A stretch of 64,000 nt of DNA from Avena insularis (lineage: Eukaryota; Streptophyta; Magnoliopsida; Poales; Poaceae). The position numbers and the translations under genes were made by a program. Below are positions 1 through 10,581 of the stretch, in pieces. The stretch spans positions 122,877,503 through 122,941,502 of the forward strand of contig CM042692.1 in assembly GCA_023614405.1 (NCBI GenBank), written 5' to 3'. Positions within the stretch are counted from its first letter, which is position 1. Every line of letters begins with the position of its first letter. Below the pieces are notes generated by a model. It was not told the origin of the DNA. It saw only the letters and a program-made list of their open reading frames with translations, and searched no databases.

Positions 1-629
1 ACTTGGAGGCCCAACAACTGTCTACAAGAATAGAAGTGCGTAGACATCAGACCTTCCCCCGGAATCACCTCCACAAGCCCTAGAAAATCCTCCACACCTG
101 CCCTCTCCGGTGTGGCAATACTCGGCGACTGGCTCCGATTCCCCTGTCTGTCCATGGAAACCTGAGAACCTGGTGGCTACCTGGTAGTTGTTGGGAAGAG
201 GAGTGGACCGTGACGGTCGACCTTGCCGACGCTGGGAGGAGTGGTGTGGCTGGAGAGGATTGGTGGCGGCTGGGGAAGGGGATGGGAGAAGTGGCAGCTG
301 GAGATGGGAAGGGGGTGGCGACGCGGCTCGAGCTGGGAAGGGGATGCCGATGTGGTCGAACCCAATGCCTGGTGCGGTTGAAGCGTCCAACACTTGGTGC
401 GATCGAACCCAACATGTCCAACACCTGGTGCGTCCAACCTAATGCGTACAGCCGACGCAACCTCGTGGAACCCCAGCTACCTAGTGACCCCGTGGAACAC
501 CGGCGACCTCGCGGAACCCTGGCTACCCCGGCGACCTCGCAGCTACCCGGCGACCTCGCGGAACCGCTACCCCGATATGGAACCCGCTCTCCGACGCGGA
601 GCCCCTACCCCATCTCTGGCACGGTACCC
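1..629. other. GC-rich stretch of unknown origin
   Basis: This stretch is much richer in G and C than the AT-rich transposon sequence after it. It contains short imperfect direct repeats: variants of 'cctggtgcg...tccaac' between about 365 and 440, and 'cggcgacctcgcgg' between about 500 and 565. Several frames are open on both strands, but the predicted products are Pro/Ser/Arg-rich and mutually overlapping, as expected from high GC, and I recognise no domain. It stops abruptly where a TNP2 transposase motif starts (about 630), so it may be an insertion or captured fragment inside the CACTA element. I cannot assign a function. Confidence 0.45.
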
Positions 630-1640
630 GCGAAGGCAATTGCTGAAGGATATGTTTTTTTATGAGAGTCTAACTTTCTGCTCGAGATACTTGTCTAGTT
701 GTAGACCACGTCTTGATCTTGATGAACACTATTTAACAAAAATAGGTCGCCCTTGTCAGCTAGTGCTTCTACTGAATGGATTTCACAACATGGAATCAAG
801 CTCAACGTTGTTTACTTTTTAGCTATCTAGAAATTTCTATTTTTACAGAGTAAGTTGTCCTTTTCAGGTATGCAGCTATCAAGGCAACCCTAAAATATTG
901 TCCTCTAAAATTACCAATTGGCTTTCATACAGACAACATCTACATATTTTGTTAAGTAAAAAGAAGATTTCAAAGTGGGATTTGTAGAGTTCTCATCATA
1001 GCAGTTTCCATGATTGGTTTGTACAACATGTAAGTAATAAGATGTGTCAAATGTTAGAAAAGTCTCCATGATTGGTTCTCTTGAACTAAGAAATGCATGA
1101 TTCTTCCATTTCCTATATAGGTCCAATATCTGACTAAACAAGGGGCACAATTACATCTAGAAGTATTACTATTATCCAGAAGGCCATACATCATGGCCAA
1201 AAAGTACAATAGCTACAACATTAATGGTTGCATTTTCCATACCCATAATTATGGAAATGGAAAGTCTACATAGTGTTATGGGGTCTCATCACTTGCTGCT
1301 ACATCAAGCTTTTGTGTTCTAAAGATAAAAAATCCAGTTGTAGGAAATGTGACATATTATGGTAGAATACTTGAGATAGTTGAACTAAGCTACTGAAATG
1401 AAGGGTATGCAGTGCTATCTAAATGTGATTGGGTTAAGAAAACATGATTCAAACTAGATGGTTTGGGGTTTCCCCAAGTAAATTTCAAAAATGTGCATAA
1501 TACTGATGACATTGCTTCAGAACCTTTCATTCTAGCGAGCCAAGCAAAACAAGTATACTATGTAGAAGATCCACTGCAGTGATTGGAATTTTGTGGTTAC
1601 GCCCTCACCAAGGGATTTCTATGATATGGATTTTAGAAGT
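630..1640 (+). pseudogene. TNP2-like CACTA transposase remnant (C-terminal part)
   Basis: Transposase of CACTA elements, which excises and reinserts the element in the nucleus. A short block around 640-695 reads AIAEGY then ESLTFCSRYL across a frameshift at a T run (655-661), matching the conserved region near the end of the plant TNP2 domain. A second block, about 1187-1640, reads as the DUF4216 domain that follows TNP2 in plant CACTA proteins: MAKKYNSYNINGCIFHTH, then DPVVGN-type and CDWV motifs, then EPFILASQAKQVYYVEDP and a FYDM end. The sequence between (about 830-1187) is poorly preserved. Several stops and frameshifts are present and the N-terminal catalytic part is outside the window or lost. 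No functional protein is possible. The family call is from motif memory, not a search. Confidence 0.75.
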
Positions 1641-1740
1641 GATGTCATTTAGGATACATATGTGAGTGCTTATATGGATTTTAGAAGTTATATCTTTTGA
1701 TGTTGTATGCTTGTGTTTTATGATTCATTATTATCTTCTT

Positions 1741-2250
1741 CTTAAACTACAATGTTTTCAGGGGATAAAATGATATGAAGTCAACAAAGAAGAATGAATG
1801 AAGTAAACAACAAACTAAAAGAGCTGGAGGTGCTATACAGTGCTACACATAGTGAACCCACAAAGTTATAGAGACATTGAATTGGAAGAAACACAAGAGG
1901 CAAATAACAGAAGGAAATACTATGAAGAACTGAAAGTGAGTATTTACATTGTTAAATTGAACAACTTGATTTATTCTGAAAAATTTAGTGAGTACCTAGT
2001 TAGTATTTACTGTGTATGCAGAATTCAAAGGTTGATGATGATGAATTTGAATAATTTGTAAGTGGACAAAGGCAACAAGATGCAGAATAAAATGGAAAAC
2101 ATAGGTACATGACAATAATGATGAAGAAGATATGGATGATGAAGATGAGGAAGAGGAAGAACAAGATGATGAAGAGGAAGAGGAAGAGGTTGCACAAGAA
2201 ACTGGGAAAGAAAATTTGATGCTTCAAGGTACTATGCTACAGAGATTAGT
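1741..2250 (+). pseudogene. CACTA second gene (Transposase_24 type), 5' part
   Basis: Broken coding sequence between the TNP2 remnant and the Gypsy insertion. An early piece reads MNEVNNKLKELEVLYSATHS (about 1795-1855), followed by short open pieces separated by stops. From about 2115 to 2200 there is a GAT/GAA-rich run encoding an almost uninterrupted Asp/Glu stretch, a common feature of these accessory proteins. The reading continues after the Gypsy element at 16785. In the two-gene CACTA layout this position belongs to the TnpA-like or Ptta/En/Spm protein, which binds the subterminal repeats. Assignment rests mainly on the better preserved downstream part. Confidence 0.55.
2246..2250. repeat. 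Target-site duplication of the Tat element, left copy
   Basis: TTAGT, paired with GTAGT at 16785-16789; one mismatch. The element itself also has GTAGT directly inside its left LTR (2750-2754), so the match is slightly less informative than it looks. Confidence 0.55.
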
Positions 2251-2749
2251 TGTTGTGGAAATGGCCACGGCAGTCGCTGCAGTAGGCAGCGATTGATTGA
2301 ATCGGGGGCGAGAGCTGGCGGCCATCTGCGGTGCGTGATGGGGGCGGATGCACATGGGTTTACCCAGGTTCGGCCCCCCGGAGGGTAAAGACCTACTCCT
2401 GCTAGATTGGATTAGTGGAGAGCGAGTTACAGGGGTGGCGAGCTCAGCGTCTAAGCAGCGAGTCGCTTGAAGGGGTGTATGATGGAACGTCAGTCCTCAG
2501 GATACCCTAGGAAGGTTTATATATGAGGCACCTCGCTAGGGTTTACAGTTTACAACCGAACATGATATGGATTCGGAGGCTTTGACCTAATCCGACTGGG
2601 CTTCGAGTATGCTTCTGGGCCTCCAGTCTCCAGTCACCGGGCCTTCTCTTTAGTCGCATTCCAGTCGCTGTCCTGCAGGCCCACTCGCGAGCCCTTTGGC
2701 CCAATCGAAACGTCCTGCTGAGCATACCCCATTCGACATATCCCCATCA
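2251..2749 (-). repeat. 3' LTR of the Tat element
   Basis: Starts TGTTGTGGAAATGG and ends ATCCCCATCA on the + strand. It is nearly identical over its length to 16287-16784, with scattered substitutions and one extra C near its right end. Because the element is on the minus strand, this copy is the 3' LTR. Confidence 0.92.
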
Positions 2750-2768
2750 GTAGTCCCCGAGGCCATTG
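2750..2768 (-). other. Polypurine-tract position of the Tat element
   Basis: The sequence directly inside the 3' LTR reads on the minus strand as a G-rich stretch ending CTCGGGGACTAC next to the LTR. This is where plus-strand DNA priming occurs in LTR retrotransposons. It is only partly purine, so the exact primer is uncertain. Confidence 0.45.
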
Positions 2769-3071
2769 TTGATTCAGGCGCAGGTGGTCATTTGGAAGTC
2801 GGAGTAGGCGAGTCCAATTTGGACGCCTAGTCGAATCAGCGATGGACTCCACTGAAACCAAGGAAATTTTCCCCAGGCTCCTAGTCGGTGCTTCGGTGAA
2901 CGCCACAGCTACCAAGTCACTGCTTCGGCGAGCGGACGGGGCTAGTTGCCAGCGAGTGGAATGGAGGAGTTGGACCATCAAGCTGGTCAAACTATCCATT
3001 GGATATTACAACGGTAACTTTGACGTAATTACCGTAGGTAATGGCTACCCCGAATTTGGCAGGTAGCGCCT

Positions 3072-3080
3072 CCTTATAAG
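3072..3080 (+). promoter_or_regulatory. Possible TATA box of the antisense gene
   Basis: CTTATAAGG lies about 120 bp upstream of the first ATG (3199) of the plus-strand gene inside the Tat element. The spacing suits a plant TATA box with a leader of about 90 bases. It would give the gene a promoter independent of the LTRs. Inferred from position and motif only. Confidence 0.4.
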
Positions 3081-3198
3081 GGGAGTAACAAATCAGCCTT
3101 GCAGATCCTTCCCTGCGTTCTTCATTCTTGCGCATCCATTTCTCCTGTCTTCCTTCGATTCGATCCCTTTCACACCGAGCGACCCCACATCCTTCCTA

Positions 3199-6100
3199 AT
3201 GGAGCCTCCAAAGGGTTCATGGGGGAAATCCAAGTGCACCACGGCCCAGATCAAATCCTTCGAGGATGCTGGAGTCCTCCGCAAGGGGAACTGGCGGGTC
3301 CCCGCTCCCTCCGAGATCGAGCCGAAGCCGCGAGCCGGCGAGTTCATTTGCTTCCCCAGCCACCTAGAGAGGGGTTTGGGGTTCCCCACCTCACCGTTCT
3401 TCCGGCATTTCTGTGCGTATTATGCAATCAAGCCATCGGATCTTGGTCCGCACAGCATCGAGCAGCTGGTGATCTTCGTCGCCTTCTGCGAATGCTATCT
3501 TGACTGCAAGCCATATTTCCCGCTGTGGATGGATCTCTTCCACGGCCGCATCGGGCACGAGGCGTCCGGCGGCTTGATGTTGGCGGCCGGCAGCGTCACG
3601 TTCCAATTGAAGCTGAAGGCCACCTTTATCAAACTTCTGCTGCCAAGAAGGCTGCGAGTGAGTGGAAGAAGAGTTGGTTCTACGTGAAAGAATCCACTCC
3701 CTCCGGTGAAGTAGCGCTTCCCGAGTTCATCGCGGAAAGGAGTGAGCCTCGTCGGCTGGCGCCGAAGAAACTCCCTGAAGACTAGAGGATGGCCGTCGCG
3801 GAGATGATGGACTAGATCTAGAGGTTGAAGGATCAGGGGCTGTCCTCAATCAACCTCTACAACTGCTGGCTCAGGCAGCGTCTGGTTCTGCTAGCGGCTC
3901 GGCCGCATTGGATGTATGAGTACAGCGGGAAACACGATCCCTCCCGGACCAGCAAAGAGTCGTGGGAAATCAAAGACTACAAGGCCGCCCTGAAGAAGAT
4001 CACCGATGTGGAATTTATAACCACATCGGCCGGGCTCGCCCCATACACTCACGTGAAGAATGAAGCCCCCATAGTAAGTTTTCCTTCTAGTCGCAATTTC
4101 TACAACATAATTCGCAGTCGCATAGTTTGATATTTATTTTTGGTTGTTCTCAGTTGTTCTAGGTGTTGTAGGGTTGGCTCCCTCCGCTTGACGAAGAGGT
4201 CCCCTGGGAGCTCGAAGAGGCCTCCGAAGGAGATTCCTCCGAAAGCAACGAGGAAGAGGAGGAGGTTCCTCCCCCAGCGCCTACGGCTCGCAAGACTCGC
4301 ACGCAGAAGCAGTGCGAGTTCGAGGCGAGTCGCAGCCTTGATGAACATGAAGGGGGCGATGATATCATGCAAGAGCACACGTCTCGATGCACGGCCACGC
4401 CGGAGAAGCCCGCGCACAAACCGAAGTCGCCAGCGAAGAATCTAGTGTCGCCACCCAGGTCGGTGGTGGTGTTTGAGTCAGATGATGACTCTGATGATGA
4501 TGAGGCCCCCGAAACTTCGCACAAGATCCCGGAGGATGTGATTCCGATGAAGGGATTGGAGGACGAGGACACCGAGGCGGCGGTAGAAGTTCCTCTAGCG
4601 GTGATTGCGCCAATGGCTTCGAGGGCACCAAGCCAGGAGGCAGCTGAGGCCGTGGCGTCGAAGTCGCTGCAACCTTCAAGAGCGGCCGCGTCTTCGGAGC
4701 CAGAAATTCCGGCGACCGCGGCTTCGTTATCAAGGAAGCCCGCGATGTCGTGGGCTTCAGATGCCTTCGAGAGAGGTCTCACGCGCAAGCTGGTGCCGGA
4801 ATAAGACAAGCCCGCCCACATCAGCACCGAGCTGCGCGTTTTCCCAGTCGCCAAGTAAGCTTCGAATTCTCCATTCCAAGTCGTGTTCCGTTTTTGTGTT
4901 ATCTCTATGTTGAATTTGGAGGTTTGGCAGGTTTGGGGTCAAGAAGATCGGTCGCCCTTCGGTGGCGAAGATTCCGCTGGTCGCCACCACGGGAGAGGGC
5001 GACCTCCCCAATAAGAGGAAGTCTGCTGAAGACGCGGCGACTATGGAGGGTGAAAAGAGGAAGAAAGGTGGTGCCGACGACTCCGTGGTGATGGATAGCA
5101 CCAAAGAGAGCGATCTCACTGCAGTCGTCGAAGAGGTGGCAGCTACGCGGTCGGAGCCAGCCAAGGGCGCTCCAGCGATGGAAACGTCGGCTCCGGCGAC
5201 CAGTGCCCCGGCTAAAGCGTCAGCAACGTTCCCACGCTTCATGGCGAAGTGGTTTCCAGGCGTGGCAGACAACCAGTCTCCACAGAGCCTGGAGATCGTT
5301 GATGAAGATGTTGGGTCGCGTCGCGGGCGCACTTCCTTCACGGTCCCGTCGACGGATGCCGGAGAGCTTCACAAGATGCTTGGCGCTGCCATTTAGGTAC
5401 GTCCAGTCCCCGAGTGTCTAGTTGCTGAATTTCAGTGGCTAGACTCTGAGTTGCTTCTACTCTCTAGTCCGCGAGTTCCTAGGCGCTGAATTTCAGCGGC
5501 TAGGAACTGAATTTCTTCTAGTCGCCAGTCCCCAAGTTCCTGGTCGCTGATTTTCAGTGGCTAGGAACTGAATATCTATTTTGGCAAGTGCTAACTTTTG
5601 TTATTCTTGCATGGCTTGCAAAGGGAGTCGACAGATCGCTTGGCTGCGAGGGAGCGTCTGGAGCGGGATCTGGGCATGGCACAGGAAGCAAACCGGCGAC
5701 TCTAGGAGACTGTTGGTAAGTACTTGATTCGTTTTTCGGCTGTGAACTGTTGGTGTTCTAGTATGTTGACAATTTGTTTCTTTTCTTTTCAGATGGTCTT
5801 CCGGCTGCAATTGCGAAGGCCCGTGAAGGGTACGTCCCAGTTGCCGAGCTGGACGTGGCGAAATGGCGAATCGCCTCGCTAATCCAGGAGTTGGAGGAGG
5901 CGAAAGCGGCCTCAATTTCTTCTGAGGATCGAGCGAAGGCCGCAGTCACTGCGGCTGAAGAGGAGCGCAAGGCCGCAGACTCAATCATCCTGGGGCTGCA
6001 GGACGATCATGCCGCCCTAGAGAAGCACGTCACCGAGAGCTACCGCAAACTTCTTGGTGAGTCTCTGTTCTTTGCTTAACATGTTTGGCGAGTCCCCGAG

Positions 6101-6615
6101 TGGGGAAATCCATAGTGTCACTGACGTCTGATGTTGCAGCTGTGATAGGGCAAAACGGACCAGTGGTGCAGACCTTCAACGCCTCGCAGTGCGTGACTAC
6201 CGTGGTGAACGCGGCTACTGCCTCGGTGTTGTGCGTCCAAGCAGTCCTTCAGGGGATGTCCCCCACCGAGGTTATTCCTGGGGGACTGACGGAAGTGTGG
6301 CGCTATCTAGAGGAGGTGCCCGGCATCATGGAGTGGATGGCACACTCAGCTTTCAGGTGTGGGGCCACCACGACATTGAGCCTGGGTCTTGCCCACTTCC
6401 CCGATGATTTCGACCTCGACGACATCACCAGCGGCTACCCTTCGGCGACTGGTACAATGGAGATGTCGGAGGTGCTGAAGCTAACCGCCAAGGCCGCCCC
6501 CTTTGCTGATCGGGTGTTGGCAATGGGGGATCTTCTGCCATACCAGGAGATGGTATTGGCGCCTGGCGACCCCGAGCCGGAGCATCGCGACCTGAAGTTG
6601 GAGCAACCCTTCTAG
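3199..6615 (+). pseudogene. Antisense additional gene of the Tat element ('putative gypsy type transposon' domain)
   Basis: A multi-exon gene on the strand opposite gag-pol. Apparent exons: 3199-4073, 4172-about 4854, 4931-5396, about 5622-5715, 5793-6057 and about 6139-6615, with GT...AG-like junctions (for example GTAAGT at 4074, CAG before 5793, GTGAGT at 6058, GCAG near 6138). Exon 1 resembles the domain Pfam calls putative gypsy type transposon (PF04195): a basic start, PFFRHFCAYYAIKPSDLGP, then a Trp/Tyr-rich part. Exons 2-3 encode an acidic, Ser/Pro/Ala-rich linker with EEEEE and DDDSDDD runs. Exons 4-5 encode an Ala/Glu coiled coil. The last exon, ending GDPEPEHRDLKLEQPF, is compact. 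Breaks: a frameshift near 3610 and stops at 3783, 3813, 3819, 4802 and about 5700. Similar antisense ORFs are known in Tat-lineage grass elements. Their function is unknown; interaction with the element's own expression is speculation. Confidence 0.7.
5402..5575 (+). repeat. Three ~60-bp tandem repeats in an intron of the antisense gene
   Basis: Three imperfect copies of a unit containing 'agtccc(c)gag/aagttcct', 'gctga(a)tttcag' and 'ggctagga/actga' follow one another between the third and fourth apparent exons. They contain no open coding signal. Confidence 0.6.
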
Positions 6616-7514
6616 TCAGCGATGTCGAAGTCGCTGGCGACCTACCCGACGAACCCATGGCAACCTTTTGTCTGTGTCAAGGGTGGTGGGGATGCTTCTT
6701 CGTCAGGGCCCGCAAAATAGATAACATCTTTGGGCAGTTTGTAATATATGCCAAGTGGCGACTTTTGTAATATGAACAATATTTTGAGTAAGAGGAGTCA
6801 ATCGACTCGCAATGCGACCGTGATTGTGTGGTGTTTTTTTTGTTTGAGTGAGTACCCGAGCGCGTCCGCCCTTTAATGGGGTATAACTCGATTGTATACA
6901 TATGTGTTTTCTATTGATTGTGCATTGTTTGTCCCTTGCATCTTCTGAAGGGGCGAGTCCCTGAGCGCGAGTGGGATTGTTTTGTAGGCGAGTCCCCGAG
7001 CGTAGTACTTAGCCATTTTGGGCGTGCACCTGTTGCAATTTACTAATGCGTTGTTTGTAACGCGTCTCCTCCCCTGGCTCGGAAAGCCAGTCGCTGGGCG
7101 AGTCCAAGGCAGCTCTCTTACTTGGTGTGTTCTCGAGCCGCGTGAGGGTTCCATTTTTGCGGAGTCCCCGTGCGTGGTACTTAACCGTTCGAGTCGCTTT
7201 GCGCGAGGATGGGAAGGATAGGTCGCTGTGAGAAGCGTATACCGGTCATCTTGGCCCGGTGGCCTAGTCGGGCTAGGCGACTTCGATGGTGGCTCCGGGT
7301 TGGCGTAATCGTGGACGTCCCAAGGCCCGAGTATTTTCGGTGCCCTTAGGCCACACTACTTAGCCATGCCAGTCGCTCGACCAAGGGTTGACTTCCGTGG
7401 GTAGCGTATTGCTAATTGTATGAGTGCGAGTGGCACAGGGATATGGCGAGTAGACACAATTTTGTGAACCGAATGAATTTCATTATATATGTTAGCTGAG
7501 TACATGTTTGAGTT
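6616..7514 (+). other. Non-coding spacer with a repeated GAGTCCCCGAGCG-like motif
   Basis: This lies between the stop of the antisense gene and the integrase end on the other strand, so it is the shared 3' region of two convergent genes. No protein is recognisable. Variants of 'gcgagtccccgagcg' recur at about 6090 (in the last intron), 6850, 6952, 6988 and 7161. The same core occurs near 5402 and at the inner edge of the left LTR (2752). Confidence 0.5.
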
Positions 7515-8615
7515 CTATCTATAGAACTTTCGGAGGAGGTTTACATTCCATGGCCTCCTGACCTCGAGCTGGTCGTCGCCTCTTATGTCGATGAGGTAGT
7601 AGGCGTCGTTGCCGAGGACTCGCCCTATGGCGAATGGCCCCTCCCATGGGGGGGAGAGTTTGTGCATGCCCTTCTTGTCCTGAGCCAGTCGTAGGACCAG
7701 ATCACCCTCCTGGAAGGTGCGAGTCCAGACTCGGCGGCTATGGTAGCGGCAGAGTCCCTGCTGGTATATGGCGGTACGGGAGCGAGCTAGGTCGCGTGCC
7801 TCGTCGATTTTGTCGATGCTGTCTTGGAGAGCGGTCTCGTTTGTCGCCTCGACGTAATTGGCGACTCGAGGTGAGTCGTGCTCCAGGTCTATTGGCATTA
7901 CGGCTTCGGCGCTGTACACCATGAAGAAGGGTGTGAACCCGGTGGAGCGATTGACGGACGTGCGGATCCCCCATATTACGGAGGGGAGCTCTTCAACCCA
8001 GCATCCTGGGGTGCGCTCGAGGGGCACCTGGAGTCGCGGCTTGAGCCCATGGAGGACGCTCTGGGTGGCGCGTTTTGCTTGGCCGTTCGACTCTGGGTGG
8101 GCGACTGAGGCGAGGTCGAGTCGTATGCCATGCTCTTCGCAGAATTCCGCCATGGCCCCTTTGGCGAAGTTTGTGTTGTTGTCCGTTATGATGCTGTGCG
8201 GGTAGCCGTACTAGTAGATGAGCTCGCGTAAGAACTTGGTGGTCGTCTTGCCGTCGCACTTATTGATCGGCTTGGCCTCGACCCATTTGGTGAACTTGTC
8301 GACCGCGGCCAGGAGATGGGTGAAGCCGGATGGGGCCTTCTTGAACGATCCTACCATGTCCATGCCCCATACAACGAATGGCCATGTGATAGGGATGGTC
8401 TTGAGTGCTGAACCAGGGAGGTGTGTCTGGTTGGTGTACTTCTGGCACCCGACGCTTCGTTGGACAATGTTGGTGGCGTCGGCGTGCGCGGTGAGCCAGT
8501 AAAAGCCGTGCCGCATGGCCTTGGCAACCAGCAACTTGACACCGGCGTGATGGCCATAGTCACCGACGTGGATGTCCTGCAGGATCTTGCGGCCTTCTTC
8601 TAGCTATACGCATTG
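7515..8615 (-). pseudogene. Integrase of the Tat element
   Basis: Inserts the cDNA copy into chromosomal DNA. Reading leftward from 8615, an N-terminal zinc-binding-like region (GCQKYTNQTH) is followed by the catalytic core: Asp in WGMDMVGSF, Asp in IITDNNTNF and Glu in HPESNGQAKRA, so the DDE triad is present. A conserved C-terminal part (LSPPWEGPF, NVNLLRKFYR) follows and ends at 7515 without a chromodomain, as expected for Tat rather than chromoviruses. A TAG interrupts the core near 8213 and two stops lie at about 8597-8615, so it cannot be made as one protein. Confidence 0.85.
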
Positions 8616-9692
8616 CTAGAATATGCCAGTCATGCTGCGTTTGTGGAGCTCGCCGTTGATGATGACGAAGGACTTGCAGCAGCGCACGATCATCCTCGCC
8701 TCCGTCTCATTGTTTAGAAGGATCTTGTGCTCGAGGAAGGCGACATATGGTGCCGTCCAATCGCTGGGTTCCACGATCATGGCGACTAGGGCCGGCTCGG
8801 GTTGTAGTGGTATCCTGATGTCAATCTCCTTCGGTGGGCAGACCGAAGGTTTGTGGATGATGTCGAGGAAGACGCCCGCAGGTGGCGTTTGCCTAGACGA
8901 TCCAATGCGGGAAAGGGCATATGCCTCCTCATTCTTTCGCCTATCGATCCACTCGACGGAGTAGCCGTCGAAGTGTCCTCCCAATTGTTCTACCGCTTGG
9001 TGGTACACGATCATTGTTGGAGAGACGGTGTCGCAAGTTCCGGCGACCTGGCCGGCGACCAGATCAGAGTCGCCGTAGCACCGTAGGCGGTTGATGTTCA
9101 TCGCCTTGGCGACCCGCGTGCCATGGAGGAGGGCCTCGTATTCTGCCATGTTGTTGGTGGTGGGCTTGAAGTTGAGGTGGAGCACGTAGTGGAGCTTATC
9201 TCCTTTGGGGGAGGTCAATATGACCCTGGCCCCTGCACCGTCGGCGTTCTTGGAACCATCAAAGTGGAGCGACCAGTTGTGAAGGTATGGTAGTTTTTCC
9301 GGCTGCTGCGCTTCTTCCCAATCTGTGAGGAAATCAGCTAGGGCTTGTGACTTGATCGCTTTGCGGCACTCGTATTTGATGTTGTGGACGCCGATTTCGA
9401 CGGCCCACTTGGTGACTCGTCCAGTCGCTTCGCGATTGCGTACTATGTCCTGCAAAGGTGCGGAGGAGACCACCGTGATTGGGGGCTCCTGGAAATAATG
9501 GGGGAGTCGCCGCTGAGCTCGAAATACCGCGTACACCAGTTTCTGCTACTGCGGGTAGCGCTGTCGTGTGTCCGTCAGGACTTCGCTGATATAGCAGGCA
9601 GGGTGCTGTATGGGGCGCTCCTTGCCCTCCTCTGGCCGTTTGACGACCATCACGACGCTGATGACTCGAGTGGAGGCCGCCTTTTCTTTAAT
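8616..9692 (-). pseudogene. RNase H region plus additional (archaeal-type) RNase H of the Tat element
   Basis: The right part (about 9692-9400) is the end of the Ty3-type RNase H/connection region: VISVVM, KRPEEGKE, YISEVLTDT, then VYAVFRAQRRLPHYFQ, with one in-frame stop near 9548. The left part is a second RNase H with LHFDGSKNADGAGA, NNMAEYEALL and YGDSDLVAGQ, supplying the acidic residues D, E and D of the archaeal type. This additional RNase H identifies the Tat/Ogre lineage. It would remove RNA from RNA:DNA hybrids during cDNA synthesis. The 306-aa frame 9536-8616 is open. Its junction with RT is broken by the nested LTR element, and roughly 180 bp of coding sequence seem to be missing there. 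Confidence 0.85.
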
Positions 9693-9726
9693 GCCTTCAA
9701 GTTAGGCATAAGAAGCAAAGAAAGAA

Positions 9727-10350
9727 TCAAGTGTTCTCAAATGAAGAAGCATTAAGATCAATACCAGAAATATTTTCAACAAGGCAAGGTATATCATCCA
9801 AATAAGTTCTAGAGGATCCTCTCTCAATGCTCTTAGGTTCACTATTCTCATCAAAAGGGTTTGCAGGAACAATCCAATCAAGATTATTTTCTATGGCATC
9901 ATGTATTACTACTAGTTTAAAGGGTATTGGTATCTTAGGTTCCTCCCCATTAGGTTCGGTTTTGTTCATCTTTTCTCGTGTACCAACAACATCTACACAT
10001 GAGCCTAGCATATTGAAACGTTCAAAGACTTTTCTAGCTTCCTTGGCAACATCATAGAACTCCTTAAACAAAGTTTCTAGAATAAAATCCCTCTATTCAG
10101 GGTCCTCAATTTCTTTAAGCTTAAGAAACATTACTTGCATTAAGGGGTTGAGATTAACAAACCTAGCTTCTAACATGTGAATTAAAGAAGTTGCAGCAAT
10201 CTCATAGTTTGGAGCAAGCTCTGCAAGGGATCTATCCTCACTATCTTCATGCTTACTAACATGATTAAAGAATTCTTCAATATTGTCTTTCCCAATTATA
10301 GAACCACTACCAATTGAAAGGTCTTTCAAGGTGAATTTAGGGATCAACAT
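9727..10350 (-). pseudogene. ORF of unknown family in the nested element
   Basis: Two frames in register, 10350-10093 and 10071-9727, separated by one TAG (about 10094), encode a roughly 200-residue product starting MLIPKFTLKDLSIGSGS. It includes NIEEFFNHVSKHEDSEDRSL, a segment rich in Met, Leu and Asn (LIHMLEARFVNLNPLMQVMF) and an acidic/basic helical C-terminal part. I see no retroviral gag fold signature, CCHC knuckle, protease or pol motif. It sits where gag would be, just after the primer-binding site. Its function is unknown. It may be a divergent gag-like protein of a non-autonomous grass family. Confidence 0.5.
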
Positions 10351-10552
10351 GGTGAGCTAAGGGAGAGGTGACTACTAAAGGAGACTTAATTTTTGTGTGT
10401 TTTTGAATAAGAAAGCAAACTAGTAAAACTAATTTTTTTGTGTTTTTTGAAGAACAAAACAAGCAAACAAAGCAAAAAGAAACTAACCAAAACAAAAACA
10501 ACAAAGTAAAGAGATTGGTTATGAGGGGCTCCCCTTATGAAGATGTCCTTGA

Positions 10553-10571
10553 CTCCCCGGAAACGGCGCCA
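10553..10571 (-). other. Primer-binding site of the nested element
   Basis: On the minus strand, TGGCGCCGTTTCCGGGGAG lies 10 bases after the LTR end. It is almost identical to the primer-binding sites at 25845 and 57268. It would prime minus-strand DNA synthesis from a tRNA 3' end. Confidence 0.75.
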
Positions 10572-10581
10572 GAAAAATGCT

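Noticed and set aside
80..460. 126-aa minus-strand ORF in the GC-rich block
   Set aside because: Pro/Ser/Arg-rich, overlaps equally open frames on both strands, no recognisable domain.
4159..4854. 231-aa minus-strand frame, Ser-rich
   Set aside because: Antisense shadow of the acidic, Ser-rich exon 2 of the plus-strand gene; splice-like boundaries and conserved order support the plus strand.
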